From positions 1-6,116 of the forward strand of contig CALFXE010000098.1 of assembly GCA_937927845.1 (NCBI GenBank): a stretch of DNA of 6,116 bases. The letters run 5' to 3'. The DNA comes from an uncultured Paludibacter sp. (lineage in GTDB: Bacteria > Bacteroidota > Bacteroidia > Bacteroidales > Paludibacteraceae). This document shows positions 1-5,368 of this stretch, one piece after another; positions within the stretch are counted from its first letter, which is position 1; each line of letters starts with the position of its first letter. The position numbers were made by a program, and so were the translations under genes. The notes beneath the pieces are model-generated. The model worked only from the letters and a program-made list of their open reading frames with translations, searched no databases and was not told the DNA's origin.

Positions 1-51
1 GTGTTAGTTTTAAAGTTACAAAACTTCAAACTGACACACTTTTTGTAACAC
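1..51. terminator. Overlapping inverted repeats after the lipoprotein gene, possible terminator
   Basis: Bases 1-10 (GTGTTAGTTT) pair with 28-37 (AAACTGACAC) through one G-T wobble, with further pairing inside. In competition, GTTACAAAA at 15-23 pairs perfectly with TTTTGTAAC at 41-49, and GTGTTA at 1-6 pairs with TAACAC at 46-51. Five T's follow the first hairpin on the plus strand (40-44). The site lies about 50 bases past the stop of the minus-strand lipoprotein gene, so it may end that operon, a plus-strand gene outside the window, or both. The element is cut by the window edge, so its full form cannot be seen. Confidence 0.35.
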
Positions 52-100
52 TCTCTCTCAAACGATAGCCTCTTCTTATTTTATGAATAATCAGTTAAGA

Positions 101-670
101 TTAATCTTTCTTAGTTATATCCACAAAACGACCATCAGCATCAACTTTCCATAGATTTCCCCTTTTCTGTTGATCGGACTCCTTGCCCCCTGGAGGAGTA
201 TAAATCTCACTACTCATAAAAGAAGAATCGCTTAATATTTTGTAAGACAAAATTGAATACCCCACGCTTTCATCATGATCACAATCCATTGCAATTATCT
301 TACTATCCAAATTTTTACCTTCTGAAGTGAAAGTGAATAAAAATTTAGACACGCAATTTCTTTGATCATCGTAATTAATTATAGCTCCTTTAATACCATG
401 AGAAAAATTAAATACTGTATCACCTGTAAAAATTGCTTGTGAAAATATACCAGTGTAATAAAGACTATCGATATTCAAATGTCTACTTATTTGATAGATA
501 GATAACTCTTTTTTCTCAGATATACTATCCAGAAAAGTATTCTCTTTAACTAAGGCCTGAGAAGGTTGTGGCTTCATTGTATCATCATCTCCAGGGCGAA
601 TATTTTCATCCGCTTTCCCTGGCCCAGATTGGCAGGAATAAAATAATAAAATCGCTAATAAAAAACGCAT
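101..670 (-). CDS. Putative lipoprotein, presumed immunity protein of the upstream Rhs peptidase-like tip
   Basis: I do not recognise the 189-residue protein as a named family. It starts with a short lipoprotein signal: Arg2, a hydrophobic stretch at residues 3-11 (FLLAILLFY), then Ser12-Cys13 as a permissive lipobox. A polar, low-complexity linker (about 14-45) follows, then a domain rich in predicted beta strand with an acidic patch (MDCDHDES, about 127-134). The start is well fixed: its ATG shares one base with the stop of the upstream toxin gene (TAATG), so translation is probably coupled. Position directly after an Rhs toxin tip is the usual place for the cognate immunity gene. A lipid-anchored envelope protein also suits protection against a toxin that acts on peptidoglycan or in the periplasm. 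The immunity role is inferred from position and localisation, not homology. Confidence 0.7.
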   Translation of the reverse strand: MRFLLAILLFYSCQSGPGKADENIRPGDDDTMKPQPSQALVKENTFLDSISEKKELSIYQISRHLNIDSLYYTGIFSQAIFTGDTVFNFSHGIKGAIINYDDQRNCVSKFLFTFTSEGKNLDSKIIAMDCDHDESVGYSILSYKILSDSSFMSSEIYTPPGGKESDQQKRGNLWKVDADGRFVDITKKD

Positions 671-1872
671 TACTTTTTGATTTTTTTTACTTCTATGGTT
701 TTTCGTTCCTGATTATCAATAGTTCGTTGTTTAGCATTCTCGGAGGGCAATGTTGGTAGAGGTATTGTAACAGTACCAATGAACGGGATTTCTAACTTAA
801 TACTTCCTCCGTCATCAGAAGTTCTGAATGGATGACCTATTGTATAAGATTTTCCTACTTTCCTCCACATTTTAACAGTGCCGACATCGGCTGAATTTGC
901 CTCATATGTCTCAAAGCTAATAACCTTTCCCGACTCATCAACCATAACATTCCCAGTCGCAATCATAACATGGTCAGGCTTGTAAATAAAATCGCCTTCC
1001 GATAGCAAATTAAAATCCTTATGAACATAAGCCTTACCCTCTTTTTCCGCTTTTCTAAATGCAGCTAACTGACCGCTTGATCCAGTTCTCAAAATTTTAG
1101 AATCAAATAGTAACTTTTTATCCTCCTGATATGAAGCATTTACAAAACCAGAGCAATCTATACCAAGAGAACCTTTATTCGAATAGGTAGAAAAATCTTG
1201 ATAAACACTCTTTACAACCTCTGCCCATTGCTGATACAAATCAGTAGCGGTACAAACCTCTCCTGGCCCTTTCTTATAATGACCAGGATGATAATTCGAA
1301 ATCTTTCTAAGACCTGGTAAAAGCAAAGTGCTCCAAAACGTCTTACCTTCTTCTGAACGTAGCAGCCCGATTAATTCAGGTGCTGGTTTTTTACCACCAA
1401 ACTCATACGGAGTATTCAACATTTGCTCAGCCTTATTTAGAATCTTACTTGATTCCAAGCCATCAACATCAACTGCAATAATTGGTGAATTACTGGCAAA
1501 TTGATAGGGTGTATAAAACGGATACCATTTACTTAACGGATCGACAGACAAGAACCTTACCAACCTCGGGTCATAAATCCTCATCCCATAATCCTGCTGA
1601 TTTCCCTCTCCCTTCACCTCATTATCATTCTCCTTTCCATTAAACCCATAACGGTATGCACCTGCTTCAAACTTTCTCCCAACCATTACCATACCGCCCG
1701 GATAATAATCACTGGCCGTCACCACATCTGCCTCGTAGTATGCCACTTCTCCATTACCATCATCGGTCGCCAGTTTCTTATCATTAATGGTGGCCAGTAC
1801 ATTGCCCAGGTGATTGCTTAATTCAAAGATCTTTTCGCCTCTGGTGAAGGTAATCAATTTACCAAGACGCAT
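670..1872 (-). CDS. Displaced Rhs core with NlpC/P60-like cysteine peptidase toxin tip
   Basis: The 400-residue protein starts inside an Rhs core: residues 6-140 match the conserved end of Bacteroidota Rhs proteins (LSNHLGNVLATINDKK, YGFNGKENDNE, RIYDPRL, FLSVDPL, then DVDGLE as the junction to the variable tip). The tip (141-400) resembles an NlpC/P60-type papain-like hydrolase. NTPYEFGGK (153-161) looks like the family's entry motif, IDCSGFV (238-244) supplies the likely catalytic Cys240, and DHVMIATGN (300-308) supplies the likely His301, with Glu321 or Glu324 as possible third residue. About 75 residues are inserted between the entry motif and the Cys box, longer than in simple NlpC/P60 domains. 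An in-frame TAA stands five codons before the ATG, so the gene lacks the leader and repeats of a full Rhs protein. It is either a silent donor cassette or expressed as a small protein. Target (peptidoglycan peptides or amide bonds) is inferred. Core residue Val105 (RLVRF) replaces the usual Gly. Confidence 0.75.
   Translation of the reverse strand: MRLGKLITFTRGEKIFELSNHLGNVLATINDKKLATDDGNGEVAYYEADVVTASDYYPGGMVMVGRKFEAGAYRYGFNGKENDNEVKGEGNQQDYGMRIYDPRLVRFLSVDPLSKWYPFYTPYQFASNSPIIAVDVDGLESSKILNKAEQMLNTPYEFGGKKPAPELIGLLRSEEGKTFWSTLLLPGLRKISNYHPGHYKKGPGEVCTATDLYQQWAEVVKSVYQDFSTYSNKGSLGIDCSGFVNASYQEDKKLLFDSKILRTGSSGQLAAFRKAEKEGKAYVHKDFNLLSEGDFIYKPDHVMIATGNVMVDESGKVISFETYEANSADVGTVKMWRKVGKSYTIGHPFRTSDDGGSIKLEIPFIGTVTIPLPTLPSENAKQRTIDNQERKTIEVKKIKK
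1453..1861 (-). repeat. Rhs core repeat, copy in displaced cassette
   Basis: This stretch is a direct repeat of 3780-4212: both encode TRGEKIFELSNHLGN, the ATINDKKLATDDGNGEV block, YGFNGKENDNEVKGEG, and the YQFASN...DGLE end. Nucleotide similarity is high by eye, with mostly third-position changes. Similarity stops abruptly near 1861, just before the codons for KLITF, marking the left edge of the duplicated segment, and near 1453, where the variable tip begins. Unlike the other copy it lacks the REP-like insertion, so it shows the uninterrupted sequence. Confidence 0.85.
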
Positions 1873-1971
1873 ATCTGGTATCCACCCTTATCCATGCTTC
1901 TTACACAAAGAACTAGCATTCACCTTACAGACAGCCCGTTTTTCCCGCGTGAAAAATATATTTTTGCCAGT

Positions 1972-2055
1972 AGGATTTCGGTGAAAAAAAACTTCTAGAC
2001 CGACAGACCTTCTGGCGAAATTATGCTTAGCTACAAGCTAAGCATAACTGTATTA
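1972..2055 (+). repeat. Diverged direct repeat, copy A, with perfect 12-base palindrome
   Basis: Shared blocks with 2449-2532 are the AGG..TT..CGGT start followed by an A-run, ACCGACAGAC, CGAAATT, and TTAGCTA.AA.CTA. Within this copy TTATGCTTAGCT (2021-2032) and AGCTAAGCATAA (2036-2047) form a perfect inverted repeat around the three-base loop ACA. No known element is recognised. Confidence 0.6.
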
Positions 2056-2206
2056 AAAAAGTAAAAAATATCAAACTAAGGAGAAGAGGGCAGTTATTTG
2101 ACTGCGAAAATTTTCCTTTTATGTTCGATGGAGTCACTTTGAAAGAATCCAATAAGATATTAAAAGTATTAACCGAGCTGTAGTGCTATTTGCATCGCCT
2201 GTTGCT

Positions 2207-2230
2207 GCTTGCCCCGCTCTGCGGGGATGC
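2207..2230 (+). repeat. REP-like palindromic element
   Basis: CCCCGC (2212-2217) and GCGGGG (2221-2226) form a stem around a TCT loop, flanked by GCTTG on the left and ATGC on the right. The same asymmetric flanks surround the palindrome at 4127-4151 on the opposite strand, which argues for one dispersed element family rather than a chance hairpin. A longer outer pairing, CTGTAGT (2178-2184) with ACTACAG (near 2239-2246), encloses it. Confidence 0.65.
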
Positions 2231-2448
2231 TCCATTCAACTACAGGATCCCCGATCGGCAACATGAAAGAGGATGAAAATTTTTCAATTATTAATCTGAA
2301 AAATTGAAACCTATATCTGCTCAGAGGCTTACAAAAAAAGAAGAAATTAGACCTACGCAAAAAAGCTTTCACGCATCCAACAGGAGATTCATTCGCCTCG
2401 CTAAGTATATGTTATTGATTGATCAGCCTAACCGGCTACTTCCATACA

Positions 2449-2532
2449 AGGTTTACGGTAAAAAAACATCGTTAATACCGACAGACACTCAATCGAAATT
2501 CTGTTTAGCTATAAACTATAGCAGTACAATTC
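2449..2532 (+). repeat. Diverged direct repeat, copy B
   Basis: This is the second copy of the 1972-2055 repeat, about 477 bases away in the same orientation. It keeps ACCGACAGAC, CGAAATT and TTAGCTA.AA.CTA with scattered changes and small indels. Its centre also forms a palindrome, GCTATA-AAC-TATAGC, at the place matching the larger palindrome of copy A, so symmetry is kept while sequence has drifted. Confidence 0.55.
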
Positions 2533-2562
2533 AGAACAGAAGTTTTTCAAACTATGGAGAAC

Positions 2563-2606
2563 AAGATTATTTATCAGATCAAATACTAAGTTCAATAAAT
2601 AATCTT
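2563..2606. repeat. Perfect 12-base inverted repeat at the end of the immunity gene
   Basis: AAGATTATTTAT (2563-2574) and ATAAATAATCTT (2595-2606) are exact reverse complements separated by 20 bases. The right arm overlaps the TAA stop (2605-2607) of the minus-strand immunity gene. It could act as a weak terminator or protect the mRNA 3' end, but the stem is A+T-rich and no T-run follows on the minus strand, so a standard intrinsic terminator is doubtful. It could also mark the edge of an inserted segment. Confidence 0.5.
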
Positions 2607-3078
2607 ACTTCAATTTAACTTTTATCCCATTTATTGTAAACCCTTCAGTAAAACAATATTCTACAGCTCTACACATACAATTAATCATATAATCCTGCCG
2701 ATTGTTAAATGCCAAGTAATCAACATCCAAACAATGAAAATTTTTCATCAATTTGTTCAAATAATTTTCATCCTTATAAAGATATTGCTCCAAATCTACA
2801 CCCCATGGCACATTACCTTTTACCGGTATTGGGATATGAATCGTAATTTCTTTGTACTTCTCAACTGGATAGGATCGTTCCTTTAAATAAATAAGGATTT
2901 GTTTTACATGATTATACCTAAACCGGAAAGTTACTTCCCAATCATTTAGCTTTTCATTCACCACTTTATCAGAAAATTTTTCAGCATAATTTTTAACTAC
3001 TGAGCGAATCTCATTTCCGCTAAATCCAGCATCAATAAAATCAGATATATATGCAGAATCTAAAACCCTTACTATCAT
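2605..3078 (-). CDS. Presumed immunity protein for the GIY-YIG-type Rhs tip
   Basis: This 157-residue protein has no signal peptide or membrane segment and should stay in the cytoplasm. I cannot assign it with confidence to a named immunity family. Visible traits are an alternating alpha/beta pattern, a central basic and aromatic segment (WEVTFRFRYNHVKQILIYLK, about 47-66), a strand pair ITIHIPIPV (about 78-86), a VPWGVD turn, and a C-terminal helix-strand unit ending INGIKVKLK. The start is firm because its ATG overlaps the toxin stop as ATGA (four bases), a coupling typical of toxin-immunity pairs. Its place right after the toxin tip and its cytoplasmic nature fit neutralisation of a nuclease. 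It is lower in G+C than the Rhs core, as variable cassettes usually are. Immunity function is inferred from context. Confidence 0.7.
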   Translation of the reverse strand: MIVRVLDSAYISDFIDAGFSGNEIRSVVKNYAEKFSDKVVNEKLNDWEVTFRFRYNHVKQILIYLKERSYPVEKYKEITIHIPIPVKGNVPWGVDLEQYLYKDENYLNKLMKNFHCLDVDYLAFNNRQDYMINCMCRAVEYCFTEGFTINGIKVKLK

Positions 3079-4130
3079 AACTTATACTTTTTTTCTTTTT
3101 CTTTGTTTAATGGAAGTTGGTTACCCTTTTCGCGTTCGATCTTGACTTCAGCAGCCTCGGATTCCTTAGCCTTTCCAGTAGTAGTGCGGCCTAATTTTTT
3201 CCTTTCTGTCGCAGTAGCATTAGGGTATCCAGCTCTTCTTGCTTTCCTTTCGCTTGCTTTCATTCTAACAGGCTCACCTGTTGACGTTATTCTCTCAGCA
3301 TCTGCCTTTCCTACCTTTAATAACTCACCCTGTTTATTAGGCTCAGAATGCACATCATACAACATGAATTCTCCCTCCGCATCATTTGCATTCTTATTTT
3401 TAGGTTTTACTAAGGCTTTCTCGGTTGTCTTCGCATCATCAATCTTATCCGCTGCCTTTGCAACACCTTTAACTTCATCTATTTTATCCGCTGCTTTTGC
3501 AACTTTGGTGATTTTTTTAGCTTTCCCTACATAGGGTACAACAGCCAAAGCTCTATCAGTTGCAGACAATTTTTCTCCTGTAACAAAGTCTTCGCCTGTA
3601 ACGGCTTCATATATTCCTTTAGCAGTGCCAATAAGAGGAAGAACATCTAGCAGCGCTGATTTTTGTTCGGGAGTTAATTTCGCATTGATACGATGTCCCA
3701 TTTCATCAGATACAACCATTCCTGTAGGCCATTGCTTACCTGACATAAACGGAGGTGTAGTTCCAGTCGCTATTAGCCCTTCTAATCCGTCCAGATCTAT
3801 CGCCCAAAGAGGAGTATTACTTGCAAACTGATATGGAGTTAATTCAGGATATTCATCACCAATCGGATCCACACTCAAAAACCTCCCTAGCCTCGGATCA
3901 TAAATCCGCATCCCATAATCCTGCTGGCCGCCTTCACCCTTTACCTCATTATCATTCTCCTTCCCATTAAACCCATACCGGTACGTGTCATCAAAAGCAT
4001 ACTTCCTTCCCGGCATGATCATCCCAAACGGATAATAATCATTGGCCGTCAGCACATCCGCTTCGTACCAGGCCACCTCTCCATTGCCATCATCGGTAGC
4101 CAGTTTCTTGTCATTGATGGTAGCCAGCAT
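3075..4130 (-). CDS. Rhs 3' fragment: core, PT-TG pretoxin domain and probable GIY-YIG nuclease tip
   Basis: The 351-codon frame is the continuation of the Rhs gene at 4111-4764 after a frameshift. Residues 2-117 are the Rhs core ending at DLDGLE. Residues about 162-206 match the PT-TG pretoxin domain (LPLIGTAKGIYEAVTGEDF, then EKLSATDRALAVVPYVGKAKK). A lysine/alanine linker (about 207-235) contains a tandem AKAADKID unit. The last 100 residues look like a GIY-YIG (URI-fold) nuclease: FMLYDV (255-260) and LLKVGKA (270-276) stand for the two motif strands, followed by arginine-rich helices (Arg280, Arg295) and an EAAEVKIE segment with a candidate metal-binding glutamate, then LPLNKEKEKKY. No peptide-pairing HNH or NlpC signature is seen. 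The listed ATG is supplied by the inserted REP element, so expression as a separate protein is uncertain. The stop overlaps the immunity gene. Confidence 0.7.
   Translation of the reverse strand: MLATINDKKLATDDGNGEVAWYEADVLTANDYYPFGMIMPGRKYAFDDTYRYGFNGKENDNEVKGEGGQQDYGMRIYDPRLGRFLSVDPIGDEYPELTPYQFASNTPLWAIDLDGLEGLIATGTTPPFMSGKQWPTGMVVSDEMGHRINAKLTPEQKSALLDVLPLIGTAKGIYEAVTGEDFVTGEKLSATDRALAVVPYVGKAKKITKVAKAADKIDEVKGVAKAADKIDDAKTTEKALVKPKNKNANDAEGEFMLYDVHSEPNKQGELLKVGKADAERITSTGEPVRMKASERKARRAGYPNATATERKKLGRTTTGKAKESEAAEVKIEREKGNQLPLNKEKEKKYKL
3438..3515 (-). repeat. 39-base tandem duplication in the toxin linker
   Basis: Two adjacent units with period 39 (starting at 3438 and 3477) each encode AKAADKID plus a short spacer, between the PT-TG domain and the nuclease tip. 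The period is a multiple of three, so the frame is kept. It probably lengthens a flexible linker; the first 27 bases of each unit match best. Confidence 0.6.
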
Positions 4131-4212
4131 CCCGCCGGTGGCGGGACAAGCTATTGCCCAGGTGATTGCTTAATTCAAAGATCTTTTCGCCACGGGTAAA
4201 GCTAATCAATTT
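3780..4212 (-). repeat. Rhs core repeat, copy interrupted by REP-like element
   Basis: This is a direct repeat of 1453-1861, same orientation, separated by about 1.9 kb. The proteins agree over TRGEKIFELSNHLGN and from ATINDKK through the DGLE junction, with local differences (YYPFGMIMPG here against YYPGGMVMVG). The copy is longer because of the palindromic element at 4127-4151. The two copies form a natural substrate for recombination that would delete or swap the intervening cassette. Confidence 0.85.
4127..4151 (-). repeat. REP-like palindromic element inserted in the Rhs core
   Basis: CCCGCC (4131-4136) and GGCGGG (4140-4145) pair around GGT. On the minus strand the element reads GCTTGT, stem, ATGC, the same asymmetric flank pattern as at 2207-2230. 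In the uninterrupted copy near 1801 only three bases (GTA) lie between GGGCAAT and CTGGC; here there are 25. The net gain of 22 bases shifts the reading frame by one. Confidence 0.8.
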
Positions 4213-4725
4213 TGCAGGGTCATAACCGGTTGCCAGGCTGATACCCGTTTCAGGGGCTACAGTTTGTGTGCCGGAAAGCCCCAGTCTGCTGCTGCCGTAC
4301 AGATGCAACTCGGCCTGCACAAGTGCCCCCACTCCATCCTTTTCATAAATACTCATCACATTGCCACTGGCGTCCCTTACATATACGGTGGTTTTTCCAT
4401 CATAGGTTTTACTGATCCGGTTACCGGCGGCATCGTAGGTGTAATAAATAGTCCCACCCACTTTTGTAACGGATTTTATCTTACCATAAACAGTCCAGGC
4501 TACAGTCAGATTTTCAGACTTATCCTGTACCAGGTTGCCGATGGCATCATAGATATAGTTTTCCGTCTCGGTCTGGTTGTCGATATCTGCTGCATAGTTT
4601 CCGCTATACCCGACTTCATCCAGCACCTGCTTCAACTGGTTGGTATTGGGTAAGCATTGCAGTATTAAAAAGCAAAACAAACTAAGTAGAACAGGGTAAA
4701 TTTTTCTTTTTACAGCCCAAAAACA

Positions 4726-4757
4726 TTTGTATAATTTACCTGGTGATAAATATCTTG
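4726..4757 (+). promoter_or_regulatory. Possible Bacteroidota-type promoter for the DUF4291 gene
   Basis: TTTG at 4726-4729 and TATCTTG at 4751-4757 resemble the Bacteroidota -33 (TTTG) and -7 (TAnnTTTG) boxes, with 21 bases between them and one base missing from the second box. Transcription would begin near 4764, giving a leader of about 28 bases before the ATG at 4793. This is a weak match in A+T-rich DNA. Confidence 0.25.
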
Positions 4758-4792
4758 CAGGCACTGTAGCACCTGATCTTTCAAAATTGTTT

Positions 4793-5368
4793 ATGTCACG
4801 TACCGAAAAAGAAATCTACGCCAACTATACTGATTCCTCTATCAGGGTTTACCAGGCCTATAATGCCGCTATTGCCACCAGTGCCGTGGCTCATCAAACT
4901 TTTGTATCGCCTCCCTTTAAGCGTGACAGGGCTACCTGGATCAAGCCTTCTTTTTGCTGGATGATGGAACGCTGTGGCTGGGCCAGTAAAGAAAACCAGG
5001 AGCGTGTACTGGCTATTGATATCACGTGCGAAGGATTTCGATGGGCTCTTGAAAATGCCGCACTATCGCATTATGACGGTAAAATACATACCAGCTATGA
5101 ACAATGGAAAAGCCAACTGAACAATAGTCCAGTCGTAATACAGTGGGATCCGGAACGTGATCTACAGGGCAATAAGCTTCCATATCGGAGTATTCAGATA
5201 GGACTCAAACCGGTGGCTATTGAACGCTATGTGAATGAATGGATACAGCAGATCACAGATATCACTCCAGTGGTAAAGGAAATTAAACAGCTGATTGATC
5301 AGAAAGACTGGGAAAAAGCGGCAGCCCTGCTACCAGTTGAGTCACCCGTCGAATTTCGACCGTCGTAA
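4793..5368 (+). CDS. DUF4291 family protein
   Basis: The 191-residue protein matches the DUF4291 family along its whole length by remembered motifs: EIYANYTDSSIRVYQAYN (6-23), then FKRDRATWIKPSFCWMMERC (about 44-63), QERVLAIDIT, RWALENA.LSHY, VIQWDPERDLQ, LPYRSIQIGL and YVNEWI. The biochemical role of the family is not known to me; the conserved Trp, Arg and Asp residues suggest a ligand-binding or catalytic pocket but no reaction can be claimed. The ATG at 4793 is preferred over the upstream ATG at 4727 because family similarity begins at once and a possible promoter lies between. No signal peptide or membrane segment is seen, so it is probably cytoplasmic. It is the only clear plus-strand gene here, divergent from the Rhs remnant and overlapping the immunity-like pseudogene by 27 bases at its 3' end. 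It seems intact and unrelated to the toxin cassettes, perhaps exposed by their rearrangement. Confidence 0.85.
   Translation: MSRTEKEIYANYTDSSIRVYQAYNAAIATSAVAHQTFVSPPFKRDRATWIKPSFCWMMERCGWASKENQERVLAIDITCEGFRWALENAALSHYDGKIHTSYEQWKSQLNNSPVVIQWDPERDLQGNKLPYRSIQIGLKPVAIERYVNEWIQQITDITPVVKEIKQLIDQKDWEKAAALLPVESPVEFRPS

Larger units (their letters stand above)
1873..2604. other. Spacer between the two toxin cassettes, no convincing gene
   Basis: The 732 bases between the nuclease-type cassette and the displaced peptidase-type cassette hold no open frame that looks coding on either strand. The two longest frames (67 and 104 codons) have low-complexity, phenylalanine- or serine-rich translations and one reads through a palindromic repeat. 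The spacer contains a REP-like palindrome (2207-2230), two diverged copies of a palindrome-centred repeat (1972-2055 and 2449-2532), a hairpin at 2282-2309 (TTTCAATT with AATTGAAA) and an inverted repeat at the immunity-gene stop. It looks like accumulated remnants of rearrangement. Confidence 0.6.
4111..4764 (-). pseudogene. Rhs 5' fragment with hydrophobic leader, frameshifted in the core
   Basis: The 217-codon frame encodes a hydrophobic segment (about 24-36, PVLLSLFCFLILQ, preceded by KRK), then at residue 39 jumps directly into the late Rhs region (PNTNQL). YD-type repeats follow: YIYDAIGNLV (70-79), YTYDAAGNRISK (109-120) and YVRDASGNVM, then HLYGSSRLG and TRGEKIFELSNHLGN (190-204). A full Rhs protein has many hundreds of residues between leader and this point, so a large internal deletion is likely. 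After LGN the frame runs into the REP-like insertion and ends 13 residues later. Joining it to 3075-4130 restores the core. No ATG stands right before the KRK leader; the first ATG gives an 18-residue extension that runs toward the divergent DUF4291 gene, so the true start may be lost. Probably non-functional as it stands. Confidence 0.75.

Noticed and set aside
568..759. 63-codon plus-strand frame near the toxin-lipoprotein junction
   Set aside because: It is antisense to the coupled TAATG junction and rich in Phe and Ile as expected from reverse-reading A+T-rich coding sequence.
2169..2372. 67-codon minus-strand frame
   Set aside because: Its C-terminal part is the translation of the REP-like palindrome and its N-terminal part is phenylalanine-rich low-complexity sequence; no family or start context supports it.
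1873..2604. Insertion sequence or transposase remnant in the spacer
   Set aside because: The inverted repeats are short and internal, no target duplication flanks them, and no transposase motif appears in any frame.
2304..2618. 104-codon plus-strand frame across the spacer
   Set aside because: It runs through repeat copy B and the inverted repeat at the immunity stop, overlaps the immunity gene end, and its translation resembles no protein family; copy A read in the matching frame has stops.
3103..3831. Plus-strand frames opposite the toxin gene
   Set aside because: They are antisense shadows of the well-supported minus-strand Rhs, PT-TG and nuclease coding sequence.
4264..4653. 129-codon plus-strand frame opposite the YD repeats
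   Set aside because: The minus strand encodes recognisable YD repeats here; the plus-strand translation has no recognisable motif.
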